Shown piece by piece: positions 8,933 to 17,492 of a stretch of 49,003 nt of DNA. The stretch's first letter is position 1; every line of letters begins with the position of its first letter. The notes under the pieces are model-generated. The model was not told the origin of the DNA. It did no database searches and saw nothing but the letters and a program-made list of their open reading frames with translations. Source of the DNA: Bacillus sp. AFS029637 (GTDB taxonomy: Bacteria; Bacillota; Bacilli; Bacillales; Bacillaceae_G); NCBI RefSeq assembly GCF_002584985.1, contig NZ_NUPZ01000041.1, forward strand, positions 94,459-143,461. The letters are read 5' to 3'. A program made the translations under genes and the position numbers.

Positions 8933-9106
8933 TTAATGCGCTTCTTTATTCTTTTTTAGTAGCACTATGATTTGAATAATGGACGCAAAGAAAATACATA
9001 ACCAAACCCACTTTTGCGGAGTATCATTTATAAAGAAAACTATCACCGCTATTGCAAATAAAATAGTGGATGCTAAACTAAAATATAATTTTGTTTTAAT
9101 TCCCAT
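8933..9106 (-). CDS. 57-residue two-helix membrane protein
   Basis: Reading frame of 57 codons starting 'MGIKTKLYFSLAS' with two hydrophobic helices (about 9-26 and 33-50) and a lysine-rich end 'LLKKNKEAH'. The ATG at 9106 follows GAGGGGTGAGGGATA, a usable ribosome site. It is the last gene of a run from the DeoR regulator through GNAT and NIPSNAP genes, 17 bp after the NIPSNAP stop. I recognise no family. The 123 bp up to acoR hold only acoR upstream sequence. Confidence 0.7.
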   Translation of the reverse strand: MGIKTKLYFSLASTILFAIAVIVFFINDTPQKWVWLCIFFASIIQIIVLLKKNKEAH

Positions 9107-9123
9107 TATCCCTCACCCCTCTA

Positions 9124-9462
9124 TCACTTTATAGTACATACTAACTCTTCATTTTTCATCGCTACTATGTACTCCTTTAAAACATATTCTTTCCCGTCAT
9201 GTTTTTCATACCATTTATGTATTCTTCTAGTATGCTTCTCGTCACTTCTAATTTTCGATTCAATTTCTTTATACTGTTCATAACTATTATATTCCCATAT
9301 AGCGAATATTTCAGTTGTACCATCATTATTATCTTTCATCCAGCGTCCTATTAGCCTGGAACCATGCTTTAATTGATTAGGTAAGTTCGTGTTAGTAAAA
9401 TGCTCATTAAATATTTCTATAAATTCATTCTTTATTATATAGTACTTCCTTCTATAAAACAT
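9124..9462 (-). CDS. NIPSNAP-family protein
   Basis: A 112-residue alpha/beta barrel-type protein beginning 'MFYRRKYYIIKNEFIEIFNEHF', with 'GSRLIGRWM' and 'TTEIFAIWEYNSYEQYKEIE', the pattern of NIPSNAP/dimeric ferredoxin-like proteins. Function in bacteria is unknown. The ATG follows AAGAGGTGG. Spacing of 27 bp to the upstream GNAT gene and 17 bp to the downstream small membrane gene supports one operon under the DeoR gene. Confidence 0.8.
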   Translation of the reverse strand: MFYRRKYYIIKNEFIEIFNEHFTNTNLPNQLKHGSRLIGRWMKDNNDGTTEIFAIWEYNSYEQYKEIESKIRSDEKHTRRIHKWYEKHDGKEYVLKEYIVAMKNEELVCTIK

Positions 9463-9489
9463 ATATTTCCACCTCTTTTATAAACAGAC

Positions 9490-10032
9490 TCAAAAACACC
9501 TTCCCATTACTACCGTATTATAATACTTCCCATCCGACAGTCTTTTATCATTTTTCAAAATACCTTCTAATTCAAAACCTAACTTTTGATACAGCTGAAT
9601 TGCTTTTTCGTTTGTCTCTAACACTTGTAATGATATCTTTTTTACTTCATTTTCATCAGCCCACTGAATACATTGTTGCAAAAGACTCTTGCCCATTCCA
9701 GATCCCCAAAACTCTCTTAAAATACAAACGTCAAATTCTACTTTATGAGATAATCTCTTCAAATTTGACCCTTCACATCTTGAAAATCCAACGATTCGAT
9801 TGTGCACTTCTGCAACTAAAAATAGATTCTTTGTCTCTTCACTATCTGTTTTTATTATTTTTTGAAACCCTATCTTATCTATAAATCCCTCTCCAGCTTC
9901 TCTATCCATATTTTCAGTTTCGCCATCGATCTGAACTCTAATTTCCGATAACTGCTCAGCATCTGTTTCAACTGCAGAACGAATTGTATAAGTTAATCCA
10001 TTTATATGAAACTCTTGTCCTTTTATAAGCAT
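9490..10032 (-). CDS. GNAT-family N-acetyltransferase
   Basis: A 180-residue acetyltransferase. The acetyl-CoA loop is 'CILREFWGSGMGKSLLQQCI' (R/Q-x-x-G-x-G/A type) near residues 107-125, and the C-terminal motif 'VLETNEKAIQLYQKLGFELEG' is typical of RimI-like enzymes. Substrate unknown. It starts 12 bp after the DeoR regulator stop and has a clear AAAGGGAG site, so it is probably transcribed with that regulator. Confidence 0.9.
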   Translation of the reverse strand: MLIKGQEFHINGLTYTIRSAVETDAEQLSEIRVQIDGETENMDREAGEGFIDKIGFQKIIKTDSEETKNLFLVAEVHNRIVGFSRCEGSNLKRLSHKVEFDVCILREFWGSGMGKSLLQQCIQWADENEVKKISLQVLETNEKAIQLYQKLGFELEGILKNDKRLSDGKYYNTVVMGRCF

Positions 10033-10044
10033 TTCAAACTCCCT

Positions 10045-10815
10045 TTACATGCAGTCTATTGACGCTATTACAATTTCTTTACCTTGTTTCTCAAATTCTT
10101 GTATCGTTTCTTTACTAGCTTCTTCATCTGTTATTATAAGGTGAATTTCTTTCAGTGACTCTCCATTTATAAAGCAATTTATTCCGAGTTTATAATGAGA
10201 CGCTAAACAAATATTCATTTTAGCAATCTTACTTACTGTTTTACTAAAATAAGCAACTTCCGGCGTTTCATTACTTATACCATTCAATGAAATGCCACCA
10301 CCTGTAGAGAAATGAAGATCAATAGAAAATCTACTTATCAATTCAGAGGCAAGTGTATCTGTCATATTTCCTGATGGTTTCACCTTTCCACCGATTAAGT
10401 ACGTATCAATGTTCTTATATTCCCGTAACGTACTAGCAATTTCTATAGAATTCGTAATAACTGTAAATGATGTTTCCGGTAAATATTTTAACATGGCATA
10501 ATGAATAGAAGCCCCACCAATAAAAATGGAATCCCCTTCTTGTATATAAGAAGCTGCGATTTTTGCAATTGCGTCTTCATATATAGAACCATTACTATAA
10601 CGCTCAAATGGATCGGCGGCTAAATTCCTTACTCTAGCAAGTTCAATTGCACCTCCATGGGTTCTTTTTAACAAGCCATCTTTCTCCATAATAGACAAAT
10701 CTCTTCTTATAGAATCGATAGACATATCGAAATTTTCCGCAAGATCTTTAGCAATTACCCTTCCATCTTTCTTAAGTAACTCTAAAATTTTCTCTCTACG
10801 CTCTTCAGTAAACAT
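10045..10815 (-). CDS. DeoR/GlpR-family transcriptional regulator
   Basis: A 256-residue DeoR-family regulator. The N-terminal helix-turn-helix 'RREKILELLKKDGRVIAKDL' to 'MSIDSIRRDLSIMEKDGLLK' is followed by 'RTHGGA', the family signature. The C-terminal sugar-phosphate-like sensor domain shows 'IFIGGASIHYAM', 'ITNSIEIA' and 'YLIGGKVKPSGNMT'. These proteins usually repress sugar or nucleoside genes, but no sugar gene is next to it. It heads an operon with a GNAT, a NIPSNAP and a small membrane protein, so autoregulation of that unit is the simplest guess. Confidence 0.9.
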   Translation of the reverse strand: MFTEERREKILELLKKDGRVIAKDLAENFDMSIDSIRRDLSIMEKDGLLKRTHGGAIELARVRNLAADPFERYSNGSIYEDAIAKIAASYIQEGDSIFIGGASIHYAMLKYLPETSFTVITNSIEIASTLREYKNIDTYLIGGKVKPSGNMTDTLASELISRFSIDLHFSTGGGISLNGISNETPEVAYFSKTVSKIAKMNICLASHYKLGINCFINGESLKEIHLIITDEEASKETIQEFEKQGKEIVIASIDCM

Positions 10816-10963
10816 ATGCCCACCGCCGTTATTGAAGATTCTGAAATCTTATCCTTATTTTAATTATATGCATGTCTCTTCCGTTTTACAATATTTTCAA
10901 TTCTTATTCACTCCGTTTTATTCTGCTTTTCCCCTCTTTCTATTCCGTTAACTAGACAACGAA

Positions 10964-11119
10964 ATAAAGTGAAACTTTAATCAGTGGGGTTTTCTTCCTC
11001 CTCCACTGATTATTAGTTGAACCAATCGGACTTTTATGGGCAGTTGATCCCCCACCTAACTTCTTTGCTTTCGCTGAATTTTGAGGTGGGGGTCTTACTG
11101 CCCATTAAAGCGGGATAAA
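10964..11119 (-). repeat. bcr1-like repeat, full-length copy 2
   Basis: A 156-bp copy of the element at 6316-6472, in the same orientation, differing at a few bases, with ATAAA (TTTAT on the minus strand) at both ends. It fills most of the 401-bp gap between the DeoR gene and the lipoprotein gene. The rest of the gap holds their promoter regions; I see no further gene there. Confidence 0.85.
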
Positions 11120-11216
11120 TGCATATTTGCATATTCCACAAATATACTTCCATTTACCTTCCTATTGATGTAAAATTATTCCTATGTTTTACTTTTTAAC
11201 ATAGAAAGGAATTACT

Positions 11217-11708
11217 ATGAAATCTATAATTAAAGTAACTTGTACAGCATTATTATTTACAGGACTAATGGCAGGATGTAATGGGAATACTGCACCAAAA
11301 CAAGAAAAGAGCGCTCTTGAAAAGAATGCAATGCACTATGGGGAAATATATAAAAACGAATACTATAGAGCAACTGTTGAAAATGCTAAATTCGAAAAAA
11401 TAGACAAAGAGTGGCGCCTCACAGCTCGCGTTACTATAAATAACGCTCGTGTTGACGGACAAACGATAGATCTTTCAGAAATAAAATATTTCATAAAAGA
11501 TGACAAAACGGGTGAAAAATACGAAGGTGAAGTTATACAAAATGAAAATGCTAAAAAGGTTCCATCCGAATTCTCTTTAACTACCGACATTGAATTTAAT
11601 ATGAAAACTTCACCAAAAGATTTAAATAATATGTATTTATATATAGATAGCAAAGCTGCGCCGTTAACAGATACATATTGGAAACTTGATAATTTAGCAT
11701 CTAAATAA
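11217..11708 (+). CDS. Putative lipoprotein
   Basis: A 163-residue exported protein. The N-terminus has a short positive region, a hydrophobic stretch and the lipobox LMAGC, giving a lipidated Cys at residue 21. The mature part is charged and beta-rich ('YYRATVENAKFEKIDKEWRL', 'VTINNARVDGQTIDLSEIKYFI'), similar in style to DUF4352/DUF5067 immunoglobulin-like lipoproteins, though I cannot assign a family. The ATG follows AAAGGAATTACT. It is a lone plus-strand gene with its own terminator. Confidence 0.8.
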   Translation: MKSIIKVTCTALLFTGLMAGCNGNTAPKQEKSALEKNAMHYGEIYKNEYYRATVENAKFEKIDKEWRLTARVTINNARVDGQTIDLSEIKYFIKDDKTGEKYEGEVIQNENAKKVPSEFSLTTDIEFNMKTSPKDLNNMYLYIDSKAAPLTDTYWKLDNLASK

Positions 11709-11709
11709 A

Positions 11710-11731
11710 AAACAGTCATATAAGACTGTTT
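11710..11731 (+). terminator. Intrinsic terminator after the lipoprotein gene
   Basis: AAACAGTC, a 6-base loop, GACTGTTT and a T-run, starting a few bases after the lipoprotein stop. Confidence 0.85.
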
Positions 11732-11757
11732 TTTTATTTGCAAAGTTATAAAGTATA

Positions 11758-12414
11758 CTAGTTACCTATCTCCAGCAATACATTATTTGCACAAATCATC
11801 ACTTCTTCAAATGGACAATCACATAAAACCCCCAGTTCAAAATCATCTCCAGCAAGATCTATTTCATGACATAACCACCAAGCACCTTCAAAATTTTCCG
11901 GAATAGAACATTTCGTTACTCCTGTAAAAGTTACTTGCAGTTTATCAAATTCACTGAAAGTACCACTGCAATCTAAAGTTATAATTAGCGTATCTTCAGA
12001 TTTTCGCTCTACTGATTTGATTACACTGTCATGTAGTGAGTATCCATGTAGTTGAACGACATTCTGCGCAAGCTTATCTTTTATAGTATTATAATTATCT
12101 ATATACGCTTGTTCCAAATCGTTCATTCTTTTCTCATAATCTATTGTTCACTCAAGCATAAGTTTCTTTAATTTTTCCGATGGGTATTCTGAATTAATTG
12201 TATTGTCATGAATGTATGGATGTAATGACTTAGGTAGAAACTTTAATAAATCTTCCTTCTTTTCTTCCAGGTCTTCTCTTAAACTTTGCTTATAATCCAT
12301 GCCTATTTTTTTACTCTCTCGCAAAATATCTTCCCATTCCTCCAACGTTTCTGGGAAAATTAAAAATCCAAACACTTGCATTTCTTTGTACCAATCTTTA
12401 TTGAAATACTTCAA
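11758..12414 (-). pseudogene. DUF4085-like gene split by an in-frame TGA
   Basis: Two open stretches in one frame: 12148-12414 (88 residues, 'MKYFNKDWYKEMQVFGFLIF') and 11758-12126 (122 residues, starting 'MNDLEQAYIDNYNTIKD'). They are separated by a TGA at 12148-12150 and seven further codons that read on in frame. As I recall, full-length Bacillus DUF4085 proteins run through both parts, so a point mutation to TGA (for example from TGG or CGA) is the simplest explanation. The first half has an AGGAG site and a TTG start. The second half has an ATG but only a weak ribosome site (GAGAAAAGA). Either the gene is inactive or two fragments are made. Confidence 0.75.
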
Positions 12415-12593
12415 AGGCTTTTCTCCTAAAACATTTTAACATCCAATAAAAGCGATATATTTATTATATCATTCCAATAACTATTTTTTTAAAGAAAAAA
12501 TGTAAAACTGTAAATATTCCGCCTTTTATTTCTAAAACTTCAGCTATTGACGTTAAAAAGTAATAGGGTATTTAATTTCTTCTATAAAAATGC

Positions 12594-12632
12594 AAACCAC
12601 TATTCTCTCATTCATTTAGAGAATAGTGGTTT
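12594..12632 (-). terminator. Intrinsic terminator after acoL
   Basis: AAACCACTATTCTCT and its complement form a 15-bp stem with a 9-base loop just downstream of the acoL stop, ending the aco operon. Nothing else was seen in the 231 bp between the DUF4085-like pseudogene and acoL. Confidence 0.85.
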
Positions 12633-12645
12633 ATTATATTTTCAT

Positions 12646-14025
12646 TTAAGCATGTACAGCATGTCCTACAGCTTGCAATAACGCTTCATGAATCGCTTCT
12701 GTTAAAGTGGGATGCGCTGCAATAAAATCTCTCATTATATCAGCGGTAACTTCTGTATGAATCATTACAGTTCCTTGTCCGATTAGTTCGGTTGCACGAG
12801 GACCGATAATAGAAATCCCTACAATTTCTTGATATTTAGGTTCCACAATGACTTTTACTTTACCCGTTTGTTCTCCAATAATAAGTGCTTTTCCGTTCGC
12901 TGTAAAAGGAAATTCTCCAATAAGTATATCACCATATTGTTCTCTTGCTCCTTTTTCTGTTAAACCGACGCTTGCAATTTCTGGAGCCGTATAAATACAG
13001 CGAGGTACAGCATGATAGTTTACTTTCACATCTTCTCCGCTCGCGTGCAATGCTGCTGTCGTTCCTTCATGGAAGGCAACGTGAGCAAGCTGTATTCCAC
13101 CAATTACATCACCTGCTGCGTAAATATGTGATACATTTGTTTGCATATGTTCATTCACAGAAATTCCTTTATTTGAAAATTGAATTCCTGCTTTTTCTAA
13201 ATCTAATTGTTGTACACGAGGTTTTCGGCCGACAGAAACGAGAACAAATTCCGGATTAACTTCTTGGATACTTCCTTCATATTCAAATGAAGCTTGCTTT
13301 TTATAATTATTTAATCCTTTTAAAGCTGCTCCTGTAAATATTTCTACACCATCTTTTTCTAGTTTCTCTCTTAAAATATGTGCGATATCTTCGTCTTCAC
13401 CAGGTAGTAATTGCAGTGCCATTTCAACAATCATAACTTTTGTTCCAAGTCGACTATAAATACTTGCAAACTCGCAACCTATTACACCACCGCCAACGAT
13501 TAATAATGATTTTGGTATTTCTTCTAGAGACATCACATGGCTACTATTTAAAATCCACTTCCCATCAAATGGAGCAAAAGGTAATGCAGTTGGTTCTGAA
13601 CCTGCCGCTATAATGAACTGTTCTCCATCTACTACATCTTCTTTATCACCTTGTGTCACTCGTACACGGTGATCTGTTTCGAATTTCGCTTTCCCCTTTA
13701 TTACTTTAATTTTGTTTTTCTTCATTAAATATTGAATTCCTTGAACGAGCTGCATAACAATTTGTGATTTTCTCGTCTGTATTTGATTCCAATCAATTGA
13801 AATACTTCCTTCGCTAAGCGTAACTCCATAATGATTCGCTTTTCTCACAATATCATGCACTTCTGCACTTTCTAACAATGATTTCGTAGGCATGCAACCA
13901 ACATTTAAACAAGTCCCGCCAAGATTAGCTTCATCAATAAGAGTGACATTTTTTCCATTTTGAGCCGCGATAATTGCCGCTACATAGCCAGCAGGTCCGC
14001 CTCCAATAACAACTAATTTATTCAT
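12646..14025 (-). CDS. acoL: Acetoin dehydrogenase E3, dihydrolipoyl dehydrogenase
   Basis: Flavoprotein disulfide reductase of 459 residues that reoxidises the lipoyl group of the acetoin dehydrogenase complex with NAD+. The FAD motif GGGPAGY is at residues 8-14, the redox cysteines are C39 and C44 (GGTCLNVGC), the NAD-binding motif is 'LLIVGGGVIGCEFASIY', and the C-terminal catalytic 'AAHPTLTEAIHEAL' is present. As the last gene of acoABCL it is assigned to this complex and not to pyruvate or 2-oxoglutarate dehydrogenase. It ends in a strong terminator. Confidence 0.94.
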   Translation of the reverse strand: MNKLVVIGGGPAGYVAAIIAAQNGKNVTLIDEANLGGTCLNVGCMPTKSLLESAEVHDIVRKANHYGVTLSEGSISIDWNQIQTRKSQIVMQLVQGIQYLMKKNKIKVIKGKAKFETDHRVRVTQGDKEDVVDGEQFIIAAGSEPTALPFAPFDGKWILNSSHVMSLEEIPKSLLIVGGGVIGCEFASIYSRLGTKVMIVEMALQLLPGEDEDIAHILREKLEKDGVEIFTGAALKGLNNYKKQASFEYEGSIQEVNPEFVLVSVGRKPRVQQLDLEKAGIQFSNKGISVNEHMQTNVSHIYAAGDVIGGIQLAHVAFHEGTTAALHASGEDVKVNYHAVPRCIYTAPEIASVGLTEKGAREQYGDILIGEFPFTANGKALIIGEQTGKVKVIVEPKYQEIVGISIIGPRATELIGQGTVMIHTEVTADIMRDFIAAHPTLTEAIHEALLQAVGHAVHA

Positions 14026-14040
14026 TCTCTCACCTTCTCT

Positions 14041-15246
14041 TTATAAAAGAATTGTTACAGGTTCTTCTAAATAATCTTTAATTGTACGTAAAAATGCAGC
14101 TGCTGGTGCACCATCTAATACACGATGATCAAATGTTAAACTTAAAGGTAACATACTTCCTTTTCTTAATTTTTTCCCTTTATATACAGGAACATGTTCA
14201 ATAGCACCTACACCTAAAATACCAGTTTCAGGTGTATTTAATACTGGCGTAAAATATTCAATACCGAAGCTACCTAAATTACTAATTGTAAATGTTGTCC
14301 CTTGCATATCATCACTATTTAAACTGCCTGTTCGTGCCTTTTGTGCCGCATTCTTAATTTCTTTAGACAACTCTACTAAAGATAGATTATTAGCAAAGCG
14401 AATAGCTGGAACGACTAACCCTTTTTCTAATGCGACTGCCATGCCTAAATGAACATGTTCAAATTGATGGATTTCATCATTTATATAAGCGCTGTTCATT
14501 TCTTTATGCTCCCCAAGTGCTAATATAACAGCACGAGAAACAAAATCTGTAATTGTTAATTTATTGCCATATCGTTTTTGTACAGTATCAGCCATATTTT
14601 TATGTAAATCTACTAAGTCAGTAACATCTACTTTCATCGTTAATGTTAATTGCGCACTATTTTGTAAGCTAGCATGCATACGGTTTGCGATTGCTTTCCG
14701 CATACCGGTAACAGGAATTACTTTACTGTTTTCTTTTTCTTGTTCAAGTACTTCTGGAACGTTCACTCTTATTTCAAGCGCTTTAAATACATCCGCCTTG
14801 GTAATTCTTCCACCAGGACCTGTACCAACTAATGCCTTGATATCAAGATTTTCAGTTTTGGCAATTTTCTTCGCTACAGGTGAAATTTTAATTCTTTGCT
14901 TCGCCACTTCTTTCACATAGGGTTCTGGATGTTGTACATTTTGTACTTCTATATTAGATGTTTTTTCTTCTATAACATGTGTACTTTCATGAACTTCTAC
15001 TTTTTCATTTGGTTTACCGATGTAGCAAATTACAGTGCCAGGTGGAACTCCTTCATCTTCACTTACAGCTATATCAAGTACAGTTCCATCAGCGGGTGCT
15101 TCTATTTCAGTTTCGATTTTTTCTGAGTTAATACTAGCAATTAGTTCTCCTTTTGCTACATTATCGCCTGTTTTAATATTCCAGTTTGTAATAATACCTT
15201 CTTTCATCGCCATCCCTAACTTCGGCATTACAACTTCTACAGCCAT
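14041..15246 (-). CDS. acoC: Acetoin dehydrogenase E2, dihydrolipoyllysine acetyltransferase
   Basis: A 401-residue E2 core. Residues 1-78 form one lipoyl domain with the modified lysine at about K43 (SEKIETEIEAP). A peripheral subunit-binding domain follows ('KISPVAKKIAKTENLDIKAL', then VGTGPGGRITKADV). The C-terminal catalytic domain ends in 'DHRVLDGAPAAAFL', with the active-site His and Asp. It transfers the acetyl group from acetoin cleavage to CoA. The start is the ATG at 15246 (AAGGGAGAG site); a frame opening at 15273 overlaps acoB and lacks a site. It sits between acoB and acoL. Confidence 0.94.
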   Translation of the reverse strand: MAVEVVMPKLGMAMKEGIITNWNIKTGDNVAKGELIASINSEKIETEIEAPADGTVLDIAVSEDEGVPPGTVICYIGKPNEKVEVHESTHVIEEKTSNIEVQNVQHPEPYVKEVAKQRIKISPVAKKIAKTENLDIKALVGTGPGGRITKADVFKALEIRVNVPEVLEQEKENSKVIPVTGMRKAIANRMHASLQNSAQLTLTMKVDVTDLVDLHKNMADTVQKRYGNKLTITDFVSRAVILALGEHKEMNSAYINDEIHQFEHVHLGMAVALEKGLVVPAIRFANNLSLVELSKEIKNAAQKARTGSLNSDDMQGTTFTISNLGSFGIEYFTPVLNTPETGILGVGAIEHVPVYKGKKLRKGSMLPLSLTFDHRVLDGAPAAAFLRTIKDYLEEPVTILL

Positions 15247-15272
15247 ATTTCTCTCTCCCTTCTCATCGTTCA

Positions 15273-16307
15273 TTACACATGCAATAAAGATTGGTCTCCG
15301 ATCATTTCTGATACCGTTTCAATTACTTTCTCTGGCGTTGGTAAATACAACTTTTCAAGCGGTGGTGAGAACGGAACTGGTGTATGTGGTGCTGTTATTC
15401 GTTTAATAGGTGCATCTAATAAATCAAATCCTTTATCCGCTACGATTGCTGCGATATCAGTTGCTATGCTACATCTTGGGTTTGCTTCATCAATAACGAT
15501 AAGACGATTTGTTTTCTCAACAGATGATAAAATTGTATCTTCATCTAGTGGTGATAAAGAACGCGGATCAATAACTTCTACTTCAAGTCCCTTTTTTGAT
15601 AATTGTTCAGCAGCTGCAAGAGCGGTATGAACCTGTTTTCCAATTGCGACAATTGTTACATCAGAACCTTCACGTTTAATATCTGCTTTACCTAAAGGAA
15701 TTGTATAATACCCTTCTGGCACTTTACCTTTCATGTTGTAGAGTGTTTTATCTTCAAAGAATATTACTGGGTCGTCATCTTCAATTGCCGCTAACAATAA
15801 GCCTTTTGCGTCATACGGAGTAGAAGGAACGACAACTTTTATACCTGGAATGCTCGTAAATAATGCGTATAAACTTTGTGAATGCTGAGCTGCTGCGCTA
15901 AAACCAGCACCATGCATCGTACGTACTGTAACTGGCACTTTCGCTTTACCACCGAACATATAGCGGAACTTTGCGCCTTGGTTTAATACTTGATCAAGAC
16001 AACTACCGATAAAGTCATTAAACATTAATTCAGCTATCGGACGTAAACCAGTTGCAGCAGCAGCCATTGCCGCTCCCATGTAACCAGCTTCTGAAATTGG
16101 TGTATCTAAAATACGATTTCGGCCAAATTCTTGTACTAGCCCTTTCGTTACGCCAAGTACACCGCCCCAAGCTTCATCATCTTGTAAATGATCAACTTGC
16201 GCACCGCCTGCAACGTCTTCCCCTATTAAAATTACATTTTCATCACGACGCATTGATATTTTCATCGCTTCATTAATTGCAGTTGACATACTTACTGTTC
16301 TAGTCAT
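15273..16307 (-). CDS. acoB: Acetoin dehydrogenase E1 beta subunit
   Basis: A 344-residue transketolase-type beta subunit of the TPP-dependent E1, starting 'MTRTVSMSTAINEAMKISMR', with 'GEDVAGG', 'RILDTPISEAGYMGAA' and 'EVIDPRSLSPLDEDTI'. The residues expected for a 2-oxoacid dehydrogenase beta chain are present. It pairs with AcoA; the gap between them is 17 bp. It acts in the cytoplasm to cleave acetoin into acetaldehyde and an acetyl unit. Confidence 0.94.
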   Translation of the reverse strand: MTRTVSMSTAINEAMKISMRRDENVILIGEDVAGGAQVDHLQDDEAWGGVLGVTKGLVQEFGRNRILDTPISEAGYMGAAMAAAATGLRPIAELMFNDFIGSCLDQVLNQGAKFRYMFGGKAKVPVTVRTMHGAGFSAAAQHSQSLYALFTSIPGIKVVVPSTPYDAKGLLLAAIEDDDPVIFFEDKTLYNMKGKVPEGYYTIPLGKADIKREGSDVTIVAIGKQVHTALAAAEQLSKKGLEVEVIDPRSLSPLDEDTILSSVEKTNRLIVIDEANPRCSIATDIAAIVADKGFDLLDAPIKRITAPHTPVPFSPPLEKLYLPTPEKVIETVSEMIGDQSLLHV

Positions 16308-16324
16308 TATTTTTCACCCTCCTC

Positions 16325-17323
16325 TTATTTGTAAGAAACGTATACATCTTTTAATAATTCTGCATCCTCTGGATATGGACTATTTTCACTAAATTCAATT
16401 GATTTTTGTACTGCTTCATCAACTGCCTTTTCCATATCTACAAGTTCAGTTTCTGTTAATAATCCTTCATGAATTAAATGCTTACGGAAATGCACAATCG
16501 CATCTTTTTCATTTAAATGCTCTTCTTTTTCTTCTGAAGTTTTATATGTTTGTGCTTCACCTTCGAAATGACCGTAATTACGATATGTCATACATTCAAT
16601 TATGGTCGGACCACCACCATTACGCGCACGTTCTACTGCTTCTTCAGCAGCTTTATATACAGCTAGAAGATCTTTTCCATCCACTTGAACACCTGGAATG
16701 TTATAAGCCTTCGCACGATCCGCAATGGAATCACAACTTGAAGCATATTCAAATGTCGTTGCTTCACCGTAACCGTTATTTTCTGCAATAAAAATAACTG
16801 GTAACTTCCAAATCGCCGCTAAATTAACCCCTTCATGGAATGTTCCTTCATTATTTGCTCCGTCACCGAAGAAACACACACTCACATCTTTAGTCCCTTT
16901 ATATTTAGCTGTTAATGCTGAACCACAAGCAAGCGGGAAACCACCGCCTACAATTCCATTCGCACCAAGCATTCCTTTATCTAAATCGGCAATATGCATT
17001 GAGCCGCCTTTTCCTTTACATAATCCTGTCGCTTTCCCAAAAAGTTCAGCCATCATACCGTTTAAATCACAGCCTTTTGCGATACAATGTCCATGTCCTC
17101 TATGCGTACTTGTAATACTGTCGCTATCTGTTAAGTGGGCACATACACCAACTGCTACCGCTTCCTCACCTGCGTATAAATGAACGAAACCTGGTAGAAC
17201 ACCTTGCGCGAATAATTCATGTACCTTATCTTCAAACTTACGAATCTCTAACATTTTTTCATACATCCAACGAGCTTGTTCTTTCGTAATTTCATTCCCT
17301 TTACTTTCAGTTGTTTTTAACAT
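16325..17323 (-). CDS. acoA: Acetoin dehydrogenase E1 alpha subunit
   Basis: A 332-residue alpha subunit of TPP-dependent acetoin dehydrogenase. The TPP motif 'GDGANNEGTFHEGVNLA' followed by 'VIFIAENNGYGEATT' is clear, as is 'HRGHGHCIAKG'. The ATG at 17323 follows AGGAGGG; the frame open to 17350 lacks a site. First gene of acoABCL. A TGGCAC-N5-TTGCA sequence 37-52 bp upstream shows that transcription is sigma-54-dependent, consistent with AcoR in the same window. Confidence 0.95.
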   Translation of the reverse strand: MLKTTESKGNEITKEQARWMYEKMLEIRKFEDKVHELFAQGVLPGFVHLYAGEEAVAVGVCAHLTDSDSITSTHRGHGHCIAKGCDLNGMMAELFGKATGLCKGKGGSMHIADLDKGMLGANGIVGGGFPLACGSALTAKYKGTKDVSVCFFGDGANNEGTFHEGVNLAAIWKLPVIFIAENNGYGEATTFEYASSCDSIADRAKAYNIPGVQVDGKDLLAVYKAAEEAVERARNGGGPTIIECMTYRNYGHFEGEAQTYKTSEEKEEHLNEKDAIVHFRKHLIHEGLLTETELVDMEKAVDEAVQKSIEFSENSPYPEDAELLKDVYVSYK

Positions 17324-17359
17324 GTCCAGCCCTCCTATTTTCTTGTTCATCTTTTATAT

Positions 17360-17375
17360 TGCAAATACTGTGCCA
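17360..17375 (-). promoter_or_regulatory. Sigma-54 (-24/-12) promoter of acoABCL
   Basis: On the minus strand TGGCAC, a 5-bp spacer and TTGCA match the sigma-54 consensus at every conserved position. It lies about 37 bp before the acoA ATG. AcoR, the activator expected to bind upstream, is encoded at 6959-8809. Confidence 0.92.
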
Positions 17376-17422
17376 AATTCTAATCCTTGATTTAATAGGT
17401 TTTCTCTTTCTTTTAAAAATAA

Positions 17423-17466
17423 AAAAGTGGACAAAACGAGACTAATGTCTCATTTTGTCCACTTTT
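17423..17466 (-). terminator. Long hairpin: terminator after dinB-like gene, possible AcoR binding site
   Basis: AAAAGTGGACAAAA and its exact complement, with inner GAGAC/GTCTC arms and a TAAT loop, form one long near-perfect stem followed on the minus strand by a T-rich tail. It ends the DinB gene. Its centre is also about 70 bp upstream of the aco -24 box, where sigma-54 activators usually bind, so a double role is possible. Confidence 0.8.
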
Positions 17467-17492
17467 GTTCCCTTAATAAAAGAATCATTACT

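Noticed and set aside
15035-15406. 123-codon plus-strand frame across the acoB/acoC junction
   Set aside because: Shadow of two well-identified enzymes on the other strand.
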